Position numbers and translations under genes: made by a program
In this document: one piece after another, positions 1 through 7,880 of the stretch
How positions within the stretch are numbered: the first letter of the stretch is position 1
Layout of the letters: each line of letters opens with the position of its first letter
Assembly (NCBI GenBank): GCA_046297935.1
Contig: JBKBHA010000005.1
Coordinates: forward strand, 62,001-126,000
DNA from: CAYMZZ01 sp046297935
GTDB taxonomy: Bacteria; Bacteroidota; Bacteroidia; Chitinophagales; Chitinophagaceae
Length of the DNA: 64,000 nucleotides
Reading direction: 5' to 3'
Notes under the pieces: model-generated
Told to the model about the DNA's origin: nothing
The model's input: the letters and a program-made list of their open reading frames with translations, nothing else
Database searches by the model: none

Positions 1-952
1 TCAGTTTTACCTGCTTACGGAAACCTCCACGCAAATTATTTTTCAGGAAATCAGAAAACTGCAGCCGGATATTGTAATTGTAGATTCTATTCAGACATTG
101 CAAACACCTTTTGTTGAGTCCTCACCCGGCAGTGTATCTCAGATACGCGAATGTGCAGCCGAGTTTCAGCGTTTTGCCAAAGAAACCAATACACCTGTCT
201 TTTTAATAGGTCATATTACAAAAGATGGTGCTATTGCAGGTCCCAAGATTTTGGAGCATATGGTTGATACGGTGCTGCAGTTTGAGGGCGACAGACACTA
301 TGCCTACCGTATTTTGCGCACCCTCAAAAACCGGTTTGGCGGCACGGCCGAACTGGGTATTTATGAAATGACGGCCACGGGCATGCGGGGCGTGGCCAAT
401 CCGAGCGAAATACTGATTTCCCAAAAAGAAGATCACCTGAGCGGTATTGCAATAGCTGCTACTATTGAAGGATTGCGGCCATTGCTGATTGAAGTACAGG
501 CCCTGGTAACCCAGTCGGTATACGGTACGCCACAACGAACCGTTACGGGCTTCGATCTGCGGCGTTTGCAATTGCTGCTGGCGGTGCTCGAAAAAAGAGG
601 AGGCTTTCACTTTGGGGTGAAGGATGTGTTTTTGAACATAGCGGGTGGATTGAAGATTGAGGATCCTTCTATCGATCTGGCGGTGCTTTGTGCACTGCTA
701 TCGTCGTACGAGGATATACCACTGCCACCACAAATTTGTTTTGCGGGCGAAATTGGACTGAGTGGCGAAATAAGAGCAGTGAACAGAATTGAGCAGCGTA
801 TTGCCGAGGCAGCCAAGTTGGGCTTTGAAAAAATCATTGTTTCCAAATACAACCAGGGCCGTTCCGGTTCCAAAGGAGCAGCGCCCAGTAATCCCGGCAT
901 TGAGGTGGTGCCCATGGGAAGGGTGGAGGAAGTGTATGCGTTTCTCTTTTAG
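1..952 (+). CDS. radA: DNA repair protein RadA, 3' part (cut by window edge)
   Basis: RadA is a DnaB-like helicase that helps branch migration in recombinational repair. The reading frame is open from base 2 to the TAG at 950-952, giving about 316 residues. The zinc finger and Walker A lie outside the window. Visible are the Walker B region (IVIVDSIQTL, near residue 25), the RadA signature KNRFG (LKNRFGG), and a Lon-protease-like C-terminal domain from about residue 140 (GVKDVFLNIAGG, then ICFAGEIGLSGEIR). Family knowledge says this Lon-like domain is a structural scaffold and not a protease. No start codon is in view. The next gene lies 480 bases away across two long inverted repeats, so this looks like the end of a transcription unit. 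Confidence 0.95.
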   Translation, partial: QFYLLTETSTQIIFQEIRKLQPDIVIVDSIQTLQTPFVESSPGSVSQIRECAAEFQRFAKETNTPVFLIGHITKDGAIAGPKILEHMVDTVLQFEGDRHYAYRILRTLKNRFGGTAELGIYEMTATGMRGVANPSEILISQKEDHLSGIAIAATIEGLRPLLIEVQALVTQSVYGTPQRTVTGFDLRRLQLLLAVLEKRGGFHFGVKDVFLNIAGGLKIEDPSIDLAVLCALLSSYEDIPLPPQICFAGEIGLSGEIRAVNRIEQRIAEAAKLGFEKIIVSKYNQGRSGSKGAAPSNPGIEVVPMGRVEEVYAFLF

Positions 953-1026
953 TCATTTTCAGCTGGCGCTGAAAATGCCAATTAATCTTAGAGGTTGGCA
1001 AAATTTTTCAGAGCACTGATACCCTG

Positions 1027-1160
1027 TTTAACCGCAGAGGGCACTGAGTTAGGAACAGAGGGCGCGGAGGACTTATTACAGCAAATGCTTTAATCAATTT
1101 TATTACGCTGAACTGCTCTCCGTGTCCTCTGTTCCTGGCTCTGTGATCTCTGTGGTAAAA
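1027..1160. repeat. CGCAGAGG long inverted repeat, copy 1
   Basis: The left arm (1027-1074, starting TTTAACCGCAGAGG) and right arm (1113-1160, ending CTCTGTGGTAAAA) are imperfect reverse complements of about 40 bases around a spacer of about 40 bases. Related copies lie at 1256-1380, 3571-3620 (one arm only), 3692-3800, 9267-9355 (mostly one arm) and 9505-9640. All are between genes. Transcription would give a long hairpin. This is a dispersed REP- or MITE-like family; no transposase is visible. Confidence 0.85.
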
Positions 1161-1255
1161 AAGGCTGCTGAGCCAGAATGATACTCATATGAATTCGAGA
1201 AAACCGAAAATCAGATTCTTAGAGAATTGGAACAACCTTTGAGCACTGTTACTAA

Positions 1256-1380
1256 TTTAACCGCAGAGGGAACAGAGTTTTTACGCAGAGGGCACGGAGA
1301 GAGTACCGAGAGTCAGCTTTCTTGAATTGATTAAGTCCTCCCGTGTCTCCGCGTAGATCCTCGGCGAGCTCCGCGGTTAA
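1256..1380. repeat. CGCAGAGG long inverted repeat, copy 2
   Basis: Begins TTTAACCGCAGAGGGAAC and ends GAGCTCCGCGGTTAA, with arms that pair imperfectly over about 45 bases. It sits about 95 bases after copy 1 in the same spacer. Apart from these two elements, I see nothing gene-like in 953-1435. Confidence 0.8.
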
Positions 1381-1438
1381 GGAAATGCTGCACCGCCAGG
1401 CTGTTCGGGAGTAAATCGATTTTTTAAACTGGTTAGTG

Positions 1439-2137
1439 ATGAAAGGCTGGAGTTTTGTAAAGGAGAGTTTGCTGCATTTGATGTTTCCGCATATATGCAG
1501 TGGTTGTGGTACCGATGCTATTCGATATGATCGGTCGCTGTGTTTTAGATGTGTTAGCAGGTTGCCGCTGACGGGTTTTGCACCGCTTGCCGGAAATCCG
1601 ATTGAAAGAAAATTCTATGGTCGCCTGCCCCTGCTGTCGGCTTTTTCACTGTTATACTTCACACCCGATTCGCTGGTACAGGAGCTGATGCATGCCATCA
1701 AGTATCGGGGCCATCGCGAGTTGGCTATTGAACTGGGCCGCATGCTCGGGCAGTCGATGCTTGATGCGAAGCGTTTGGAGCCGGGCACGCTAATTCCCCT
1801 TCCTTTATTTGCTTCCAAAGAAAAAAAGAGAGGGTATAATCAGGCAACCCTGCTTTGCGAAGGCATTGCAGAGGTCACCGGCTGGCCCTTACAAAAAAAC
1901 CTGGTGCTTCGCATCCGTCATACCGAAAGCCAGACCCGCAAGAGCCGTATTGAACGCTGGATGAATATGGAAGGGAATTTTGAAATCAGCCCTGTAGAAG
2001 GCATGACTTCTCAACAATTCTGGCTGGTCGATGATGTACTGACCACCGGTGCTACTCTGGAAGCCTGTGGTCAGGCTTTACTTACCCTGCCTGGTGCTCG
2101 TCTAAGCATCGCCACCCTGGGCTATGCCTGGCGCTAG
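1439..2137 (+). CDS. ComF family protein (phosphoribosyltransferase fold)
   Basis: This 232-residue protein has the ComF layout. An N-terminal four-cysteine zinc site is visible (CSGC at 20-23, CFRC at 35-38), followed by a type I phosphoribosyltransferase fold with the PRPP loop LVDDVLTTGATLEAC near residue 200. ComF proteins take part in natural DNA uptake, probably handling ssDNA with DprA or PriA; their enzymatic role is not settled. A comEC homologue lies at 23.6 kb, which fits a competence set. The start could be GTG 1436 or ATG 1439; I chose ATG. No operon partner is close. Confidence 0.88.
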   Translation: MKGWSFVKESLLHLMFPHICSGCGTDAIRYDRSLCFRCVSRLPLTGFAPLAGNPIERKFYGRLPLLSAFSLLYFTPDSLVQELMHAIKYRGHRELAIELGRMLGQSMLDAKRLEPGTLIPLPLFASKEKKRGYNQATLLCEGIAEVTGWPLQKNLVLRIRHTESQTRKSRIERWMNMEGNFEISPVEGMTSQQFWLVDDVLTTGATLEACGQALLTLPGARLSIATLGYAWR

Positions 2138-2157
2138 TAGTTTCGGGGTTTAATGTA

Positions 2158-2165
2158 TATTTTTG
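2158..2165 (+). promoter_or_regulatory. Possible -7 box (TATTTTTG) of the beta-helix lipoprotein gene
   Basis: TATTTTTG matches the Bacteroidota -7 consensus TAnnTTTG and ends 6 bases before the ATG at 2172, which would give a leaderless or nearly leaderless mRNA. No good TTG -33 box is seen at the usual spacing, so this is a weak call. Confidence 0.3.
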
Positions 2166-2171
2166 GAGTCG

Positions 2172-3554
2172 ATGAAAAACTCCCTTCTGCTAATCGCCGT
2201 ATTGCTCATGGGCCTGTTGGCCTGCCGTAAAGATTCGGTGATCGACAGCGGCGATGCCCGCATCCGTATCACTGCCGACACCCTTCACTACGATACCGTA
2301 TTTGCCCAAACCGGTTCTGTAACTAAAAGCTTTAAAATCATCAACGAAAATAGTCATCGTCTGCGTTTGTCGGAGGTAAAGTTGATGGGGCTTGATCAGT
2401 CGAACTACAAACTGAATATCGACGGGCAGGCAACCAGCCAGCTCAGCAATATTGAAATAGCTGCCAACGACAGTATTTATGTTTTTGTACAGGTAAATAT
2501 TGATCCCAATAGTGCACAGTTACCTTTTGTGGTGCGCGATAGCATACGTGTGGCCTTCAATGGCAACGAGCGCTGGGTGCAACTGGAAGCATGGGGACAA
2601 AACGCGCATTTTCTGCGTGGCTATGAGGTAACCGGGTTGGAAACCTGGACCAACGATCTGCCTTATGTGATACTCGATTACCTGTATGTTGCTGAAAACA
2701 GCAAGCTGTATATCGATGCCGGCTGCAGGCTGTATATGCATGCTAATGCCCCCATTATTGTAGATGGCTCCTTATGGACTAATGGTGGAGCCGACAGTGC
2801 GTATCGCGTCTATTTTCAGGGCGACCGTTTGGACGAACCTTATCGCAATTATCCTGCATCCTGGCCGGGCATTTATTTCCGCGAATCGAGTACCAATAAT
2901 TTTTTGCGCTATGCCGTTATTCGTAATGCTTATCAGGCCCTGATTACCGAGGGCGGTGCGGCCTTGAACCCCGTGAAGCTCGAGCTGGATGCCTGTGTAG
3001 TTGACAACGCCTACGATGCAGGTATCTGGGCAGTGAACAGTTCGGTGAAAGCCGTAAACAGTCTGATTAGCAATTGCGGAAAAAACCTGCTGGTGGAAGG
3101 GGGTGGCAGTTACGAGTTTACGCATTGCACAATAGCTACCATTTCGGGTGGATATATTGATCATAAGGATCCAGTGGTCACATTGCGCGATCAGTATTTG
3201 AATACGCTGAATCCATTATCTGCCAGCTTTGTCAATAGCATCATCTGGGGTGAGGGTGGACTGGTGGAAAATGAAGTGGCCGTAACCCATAGTGGTCCTG
3301 CTACCAATGTGCTGTTTGATCACATATTGTGGAAGCAGGCGGTTAACCCCGCCGCGGCTACAGTGGTCAATTATATTCCAAATCAGAATCCGTTGTTTGA
3401 TAGTGTTGATGTGAGCAAGCGCATCTTCAATTTCCGGTTAAAGGAAAATTCCCCCGCGCGCCAGGCCGGATTGAATGCAGGCATCCTCACTGACCTGGAT
3501 GGGCGAAGCCGTTTGAGTACTTCGCCCGACCTGGGTGCGTACGAGCGGCCATAA
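2172..3554 (+). CDS. Secreted lipoprotein with right-handed parallel beta-helix
   Basis: A 460-residue predicted lipoprotein. It starts MKNSLLLIAVLLMGLLAC, with the lipobox Cys at residue 18, so it should be lipid-anchored in the cell envelope. Residues 25-150 look like an immunoglobulin-like beta domain of the kind found near the N-terminus of Bacteroidota surface proteins. From about 165 on, short repeated beta turns typical of a parallel beta-helix appear. The C-terminus (SPARQAGLNAG, then SPDLGAYE) matches the end of many beta-helix proteins with a choice-of-anchor region. Ligand or enzyme activity cannot be read. I chose ATG 2172 over the upstream in-frame TTG 2163 because the signal peptide begins there. 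Confidence 0.8.
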   Translation: MKNSLLLIAVLLMGLLACRKDSVIDSGDARIRITADTLHYDTVFAQTGSVTKSFKIINENSHRLRLSEVKLMGLDQSNYKLNIDGQATSQLSNIEIAANDSIYVFVQVNIDPNSAQLPFVVRDSIRVAFNGNERWVQLEAWGQNAHFLRGYEVTGLETWTNDLPYVILDYLYVAENSKLYIDAGCRLYMHANAPIIVDGSLWTNGGADSAYRVYFQGDRLDEPYRNYPASWPGIYFRESSTNNFLRYAVIRNAYQALITEGGAALNPVKLELDACVVDNAYDAGIWAVNSSVKAVNSLISNCGKNLLVEGGGSYEFTHCTIATISGGYIDHKDPVVTLRDQYLNTLNPLSASFVNSIIWGEGGLVENEVAVTHSGPATNVLFDHILWKQAVNPAAATVVNYIPNQNPLFDSVDVSKRIFNFRLKENSPARQAGLNAGILTDLDGRSRLSTSPDLGAYERP

Positions 3555-3570
3555 GACGCGCGGCAGCGTG

Positions 3571-3620
3571 TCTCTGCCTGTCCCCTGTTCTTGCCTCCGT
3601 GGCCTCTGTGGTAAAAAAAG
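3571..3620. repeat. CGCAGAGG repeat, single right arm
   Basis: The stretch ending TGCCTCCGTGGCCTCTGTGG and followed by TAAAAAAAG is the right arm of the CGCAGAGG family, without a matching left arm. It starts 17 bases after the lipoprotein stop codon. It is probably a partly deleted copy. Confidence 0.7.
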
Positions 3621-3691
3621 AGTCTTGTTATCACAGGTTCTTCGCTCCAAGCATTCACTCCGCATTCGAAGATTCAAAGCAGCTCAGCAGT

Positions 3692-3800
3692 TTTTTAACC
3701 GCAGAGTGAACAGAGTGAGGAACAGAGGGCGCGGAGGACTATTTTCTGAACTATTCTCTGTGTCCTCTATTCCTTCCTCCGTTTCCTCAGTGGTAAAAAA
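3692..3800. repeat. CGCAGAGG long inverted repeat, copy 3
   Basis: The left arm begins TTTTTAACCGCAGAGTGAAC and the right arm ends CCTCAGTGGTAAAAAAC, with a short spacer (ATTTTCTGAACTATTC). It is the most compact copy in the window. Confidence 0.8.
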
Positions 3801-3868
3801 CTGCTGCGCTACCTATTATCCCGCAAAATGAAGTGTAAGCCTGCACTTAAAGTGCTTCTACAGTACTT

Positions 3869-4020
3869 TTACTGCTTCCGATACACTTCTTTAATCAGTC
3901 GGTCGTTGTCGTCGCGGAAGGTAACTTGGTAAGCAGGATACGCCCGCATCGGTATAAACGAACGTACCATCAGCTTTCAGCTCATTGTTATCGTCCAGTT
4001 CACAATCGTCGTAATTGTTG
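3869..4020 (-). pseudogene. Frameshifted 3' remnant of a small secreted or lipocalin-like gene
   Basis: On the minus strand one frame reads NNYDDCELDDNNELKADGTF then VYTDAG, resembling the CxxDD...FxADGTFxYxxG core of Bacteroidota lipocalin-like domains. After a frame change near position 3930 it continues YQVTFRDDNDRLIKEVYRKQ and then a TAA at 3869-3871. Together these look like the last 50 or so residues of a decayed gene with one frameshift. Upstream of it, the frame runs into the GATGCATCGC repeats, so the 5' part is missing. The family assignment rests on a short match and is tentative; the frame switch is read directly. Confidence 0.5.
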
Positions 4021-4054
4021 TGTCGCGTATATACAGCCTGCCAATTTGTGTTTT

Positions 4055-4184
4055 GTAGAGACGCGATGCATCGCGTCTTTACAGCCTGTTTGATGCGTCG
4101 CGTCTGTACAGCACGCAAATTTGTTTCTCGTAGAGACGCGATGCATCGCGTCTGTACGGCCCGTTTGATGCATCGCGTCTCTAC
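4055..4184. repeat. GATGCATCGC palindromic repeat cluster A
   Basis: Two full palindromes beginning GTAGAGACGCGATGCATCGC (at 4055 and near 4130) alternate with two half units (TTTGATGCGTCGCGTCTGTAC, split here as TTTGATGC + GTCGCGTC, and TTTGATGCATCGCGTCTCTAC, likewise). The last half unit overlaps the end of the OsmC gene and supplies its TAG stop. The same motif is arrayed at 5547-5666. Confidence 0.85.
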
Positions 4185-4579
4185 TGCACGAGGGTCACCT
4201 CTATCCCCTTACGCAGGGTCTGGTGGATTTCGGCAATTTGGTTCACGTATTTGATGAGATCTTCAATTTCGCGGGCAGATGCTGTTGAATTTATATCTGC
4301 CCTGTACTGAAAGTTAGCGCCTGGTTCGCCTTCGGCTCCAAACTCACCCGTTGCCTGAACCTTTATTCCCTGTATAGATAGGCCTCTTTTTGCCGCTTCG
4401 CGGTAAATATCATTGCAGAAGCAGGTTGCTATCGACAACAACAGCAATTCGCCTCCATTGATCGACGAGCCAAACCCACCAGGTTTGGGTGAAATATTGA
4501 TTTCCTTACTGGCTCCATTGGTTTCAACCATTACCTGGTGAAGGTTGAGTTCGCTGTTGATGGTTGCTGAGATTTTCAT
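4181..4579 (-). CDS. OsmC family protein
   Basis: A 132-residue protein starting MKISATINSELNLHQVMVET. OsmC/Ohr proteins reduce organic hydroperoxides with a reactive cysteine. The family core is visible: the glycine-rich lead-in GGFGSSINGGELLLLSIATC and the helix CFCNDIYREAAKRGL carrying the candidate Cys, followed by a beta strand (IQGIKVQATGEF). Only this one cysteine region is clear, so it is closer to the YhfA/OsmC-like branch than to classical Ohr. The reading frame extends upstream to 4708, but ATG 4579 fits the family N-terminus. The final codon and the TAG stop lie in a GATGCATCGC repeat unit. Next upstream on the same strand are a small lipoprotein and a DoxX gene. Confidence 0.8.
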   Translation of the reverse strand: MKISATINSELNLHQVMVETNGASKEINISPKPGGFGSSINGGELLLLSIATCFCNDIYREAAKRGLSIQGIKVQATGEFGAEGEPGANFQYRADINSTASAREIEDLIKYVNQIAEIHQTLRKGIEVTLVQ

Positions 4580-4616
4580 GTATGGCGTATGAGATTCCTG
4601 ATATTTTGTTGGCCTT

Positions 4617-4985
4617 TCACTCGTGCCGGCCGAATTCGGCTTTAATAAAGATAGTATCGCCGGGCTGGTTATAATAAATTCGACGCGCCGGACCGTCTTC
4701 CCATTCAAAATCGCCGTTTAGAGTAAATTTATACTCAGTATACAAAAAGCCGGTTTTGCTGATAAAGCTGGTTTCGTATAGCGAGTCGGCCACCACAGGT
4801 TGCAGCAAACGGTCCTCGTACCACGACAATGGGTTGCCTTCCCCGCGAATGCCCAATTTTTCGATTCCGGTTTTGCCGTGCACGAGCACTTGTACCAACA
4901 CCGTTTTTTCCACTGTTTTCTGTACGCAGGATGTGGCTACCGATAACAGCATGCAGGCTAATAGCACTGCTTTAAACTTTAGCAT
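4617..4985 (-). CDS. Small lipoprotein, function unknown
   Basis: A 122-residue predicted lipoprotein. It starts MLKFKAVLLACMLLSVATSC, with a lipobox Cys at about residue 20. The rest is a single small beta-rich domain (KTVLVQVLVHGKTGIEKLG near the start, GDTIFIKAEFGRHE at the end) that I do not recognise. Its ATG at 4985 lies 14 bases inside the 3' end of the DoxX gene, so the two are probably cotranscribed and translationally coupled. The frame is open further upstream, but that part overlaps DoxX and lacks a signal peptide. Confidence 0.65.
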   Translation of the reverse strand: MLKFKAVLLACMLLSVATSCVQKTVEKTVLVQVLVHGKTGIEKLGIRGEGNPLSWYEDRLLQPVVADSLYETSFISKTGFLYTEYKFTLNGDFEWEDGPARRIYYNQPGDTIFIKAEFGRHE

Positions 4986-5469
4986 GTTGAATTTTTTTAG
5001 AAATGAAGTAATCAATACTGAACCGGCCGCCGCCAAGCACGCTGGTGTAGAGGCAAAGCCATAAAAAGCCAAGCGCCGGCAACTGAGACCACAATCCACG
5101 ATCGCCCTGCTGCATATAAGCTGCCACCAGCATGGTACAGCCAATAAGTACCGAAAACAAGCGGGTTTGAAATCCGAGTATTAATGCAAGTCCGCCCACT
5201 GCTTCGCTAAACGCCCCCAGCCAGGCCAGCAGTGCAGGGAATGCGGCAAACGCGCCCCCGTACTCTGCCACATCGGTCGGAAACCAGAACACGACTTCAA
5301 AAAATCGAAGGTTGGTTTCGGGCGGGCTCCAGGGCATACCAAACTTGGGCGCTCCAAACTCGAAAGCCATCAGGTAGCCGGCAAACAGCCTGGGGTACAG
5401 CAATAGCAGATCCTGCCAGAAATGCGGGAGCAGTACGGGCCTCATAAGCGAGAGAAGTATTTTTTTCAT
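4972..5469 (-). CDS. DoxX family inner-membrane protein
   Basis: A 165-residue membrane protein with about four hydrophobic helices (PRLFAGYLMAFEFG, FPALLAWLGAFSEAVGGLAL, LFSVLIGCTMLVAAYM, LPALGFLWLCLYTSVLGGGR). This matches the DoxX fold: four-helix proteins linked to quinone or thiol redox systems and often encoded near peroxide-defence genes. ATG 5469 (MKKILLSLMRPVLL) was chosen over an upstream TTG at 5478. Downstream are the coupled small lipoprotein and OsmC; on the other side lies a glutathione peroxidase. A peroxide-stress grouping is an inference from this context. Confidence 0.78.
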   Translation of the reverse strand: MKKILLSLMRPVLLPHFWQDLLLLYPRLFAGYLMAFEFGAPKFGMPWSPPETNLRFFEVVFWFPTDVAEYGGAFAAFPALLAWLGAFSEAVGGLALILGFQTRLFSVLIGCTMLVAAYMQQGDRGLWSQLPALGFLWLCLYTSVLGGGRFSIDYFISKKIQHAKV

Positions 5470-5546
5470 GTTGAACAATTAGGCCCCGAAGATGCTTTGT
5501 GGCCTAAGATCAGTCGCTTCAAATTATAATTTGATACCAATAAAGA

Positions 5547-5666
5547 GTAGAGACGCGATGCATCGCGTCTCTACTGGCAATGTATCGCGTCTCTACTGGC
5601 AATGCATCGCGTCTCTACACTGGCGATGCATCGCGTCTCTACACAGGCAATGTATCGCGTCTCTAC
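5547..5666. repeat. GATGCATCGC palindromic repeat cluster B (tandem)
   Basis: One full palindrome (GTAGAGACGCGATGCATCGC, then GTCTCTAC) is followed by four half units of the form GGCAATGTATCGCGTCTCTAC or GGCGATGCATCGCGTCTCTAC (each split here after the first 20 bases) at 22-25 base spacing. The array sits upstream of the glutathione peroxidase gene, between divergent units. Same family as 4055-4184. Confidence 0.88.
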
Positions 5667-5718
5667 AGTTGCCCCGCTTTCCCTAACTTTACACCGCTAA
5701 CTAAAAAATTGAAACGAT

Positions 5719-6240
5719 ATGAAAAGCTTAATCCTTACAATCATGCTAAGCACAGTGCTGATGGGTGGCAGTATTTACGATTTTAAAGTGCCGGGACTGG
5801 AAGGTGGAACGATCGATTTTTCGAATTTTAAGGGGAAGAAAATACTGGTGGTAAATACGGCGTCGAAATGCGGGCTGACGCCCCAGTATGAGGGGTTGGA
5901 GGAGCTGTATAAAAAATACAAAGACAAGCTGGTGATTGTTGGTTTTCCGGCCAACAATTTTGCGGGACAGGAACCGGGCAGCAATGAAGAGATTGCAGAG
6001 TTCTGTAAAAAGAACTATGGGGTGAGTTTTTTGATGGCAGAAAAAGTATCGGTAAAGGGGGATGATATTGCTCCATTGTTTAAGTGGCTGGTAGATGAAG
6101 CAGCCAAAAAAGGCTTCAAGGACCCAATTACCTGGAACTTTACGAAATTCCTGCTTAACGAAAAAGGGGAACTGCAAACGGTATTTGCACCCAAGGTAAC
6201 CCCCATGAGCAAAGAAGTGGTAGCGGCGGTAAGCGAGTAA
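5719..6240 (+). CDS. Glutathione peroxidase family (thiol peroxidase, Cys type)
   Basis: A 173-residue protein that reduces peroxides with a catalytic cysteine. The family blocks are visible: NTASKCGLTPQYEGLEELY with the peroxidatic Cys, GFPANNFAGQEPGSNEEI with the conserved Gln, and ITWNFTKFLL with the Trp-Asn pair. These are the Cys-Gln-Trp-Asn tetrad of the family. Cysteine replaces selenocysteine, as is usual in bacteria, and such enzymes commonly use thioredoxin. The N-terminus (MKSLILTIMLSTVLMGGS) is hydrophobic and may be a signal peptide or anchor, so a periplasmic location is possible. It is divergent from the DoxX-OsmC group. Confidence 0.93.
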   Translation: MKSLILTIMLSTVLMGGSIYDFKVPGLEGGTIDFSNFKGKKILVVNTASKCGLTPQYEGLEELYKKYKDKLVIVGFPANNFAGQEPGSNEEIAEFCKKNYGVSFLMAEKVSVKGDDIAPLFKWLVDEAAKKGFKDPITWNFTKFLLNEKGELQTVFAPKVTPMSKEVVAAVSE

Positions 6241-6344
6241 GCAAATAATCGCAAATCCTGTCTGCCTGTTTTTCTGCCATATGCAGCATAGGAAAGGACT
6301 GCTCAACAAAGCAATACCGTCAGACCCCCGGCAGCCAAACAGCC

Positions 6345-6462
6345 AGACAACTTAACAACTCAACAACCACGCAACCCAACAACTAAACAAATAAAGAACT
6401 CAACAACTAAACACCCCACGCCCCAACAATTCAACAGTTCAACAATTCAACGATTCAACACC
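6345..6462 (+). repeat. CAACAATTCAAC degenerate tandem repeat
   Basis: About 115 bases of near-periodic AACAACTCAACAACC / AACAATTCAACA units, with almost no G on this strand. It ends 5 bases before the proposed holB start. The transcript would be an unstructured, G-poor leader. It might be a slippage-prone microsatellite or a translation-promoting leader; the sequence does not decide. Confidence 0.75.
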
Positions 6463-6467
6463 ACAAA

Positions 6468-7670
6468 TTGGGTTTCAAAACAGTCATAGGCCAAACTCAT
6501 CTGAAAAAAGAGCTTCCCGAGTTGCTGCGCGATAATCGCCTGGCACATGCACTGATTTTTTTGGGTAAGGAGGGCAGTGGAGCATTGCCGCTGGCGCTGG
6601 CTTTTGCTCAGTACGTAGTATGCGAGCGGGCGAATGGGGGTAAGACTTCATCGGCTTCGGGTGGAGGATTGTTTGGCGAGGAAGGGCCTGCAGCGCCTGC
6701 CTGGCTAAGCGAAGCCTGCGGTGAATGTGCGGCCTGCCAGAAATCGGGCAAACTTATCCATCCGGATATTCATTTTTCCTATCCGGTTATTACTAAAAAA
6801 GCGGGCAGTCCGCCATTGAGTACCGACTACATTACGGAGTGGCGCAGCTTCATGGAGGCACAGCCCTATGGCAATGTGTACGACTGGCTGCAGCATATTG
6901 GCGCCGACAATAAGCAGGGGAATATTACGGCACACGAGTGCAACGACATTATTCGCAAACTGAACCTTAAGAGTTTTGAAAGCGAATACAAAGTGCTGCT
7001 GATGTGGATGCCGGAATACCTGGGCCTGGAGGGCAACAAACTGCTTAAGCTGATTGAGGAGCCTCCGGCCAACACGTTGTTTATACTGGTAGCCGAAAAC
7101 GAGTCGCTGATACTGCCTACAATATTAAGCCGCTGCCAACTGATTAAAATTCCTTTATTGGAAGACGAAGAAGTGGAGGCTGCCCTGCAGGAACGTGAAA
7201 ACGCCGATGCGGGAACGGCGCGGCAGATAGCGGGGGTAGCCGGAGGTAACTATCGGGAAGCGTTGCAGCAATTGCAGCATGCGGACGAAGACTGGCATAA
7301 CCTGCTGCGCGACTGGCTAAATGCGGTTTTGAAAGCCGGCCCCATTGCTCAGGTGAAATGGGTGGAAAAAGTGAGCGGGCTGGGACGTGAAAAGCAGAAG
7401 CAGTTTCTCCGCTATTTTAATCATATGCTGGCTCAGGCAGTGCATCTGAGGGTGATGCCCGACGATGACCGGATACCGGACCAGGAAAGGGATTTTGCAC
7501 TGCGGCTCAATAAGATTGCGGACCTGGGTCAGCAACAGGCGATCATTGAGGAACTGGATCGCGCGAGCTACTTTATTGAGCGTAACGCCAACGCCAAAAT
7601 GCTGTTTCACGCGCTCACCATCAAACTCTACCATATCATTCAGGACAAAATTGTATTTTTGACTGAATGA
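6468..7670 (+). CDS. holB: DNA polymerase III subunit delta'
   Basis: A 400-residue clamp-loader subunit. Like other delta' proteins it has a degenerate P-loop (LGKEGSGALPLALAF lacks the GKT Lys), so it should not bind ATP itself. The four-cysteine zinc module follows (CGECAACQKSG). The region KLIEEPPANTLFILVAE and then SRCQLIKIPLL matches the conserved core of AAA+ clamp loaders (Walker B/sensor 1, SRC motif). The start is TTG 6468; no ATG gives a full N-terminus. It lies directly after the CAACAATTCAAC tract. About 210 bases with no clear feature separate it from ricT. Confidence 0.92.
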   Translation: MGFKTVIGQTHLKKELPELLRDNRLAHALIFLGKEGSGALPLALAFAQYVVCERANGGKTSSASGGGLFGEEGPAAPAWLSEACGECAACQKSGKLIHPDIHFSYPVITKKAGSPPLSTDYITEWRSFMEAQPYGNVYDWLQHIGADNKQGNITAHECNDIIRKLNLKSFESEYKVLLMWMPEYLGLEGNKLLKLIEEPPANTLFILVAENESLILPTILSRCQLIKIPLLEDEEVEAALQERENADAGTARQIAGVAGGNYREALQQLQHADEDWHNLLRDWLNAVLKAGPIAQVKWVEKVSGLGREKQKQFLRYFNHMLAQAVHLRVMPDDDRIPDQERDFALRLNKIADLGQQQAIIEELDRASYFIERNANAKMLFHALTIKLYHIIQDKIVFLTE

Positions 7671-7880
7671 GCCAGCGAAAGGTGCGATTGAGTGAAGGGC
7701 GGCGGCGTGCGATAAGTGTAAAGGGTTGCCCGGTGTAGCGGTATTGCAGATAGGAAGATTCTACTTATTATAATTTTCGGCAGTCTTTTTTTGAAGACCC
7801 GCGTCTGCTGTCTGCGGCATCAGTTGTTTCCGATTCGGGAGGTTCATCCAAATTTTTTTATTTCACTAACTTGACAAACA

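Noticed and set aside
4055..5666. Spaced near-identical units suggesting a CRISPR array
   Set aside because: Units are palindromic and nearly contiguous, spacers are missing or repeated, and no cas genes are present.
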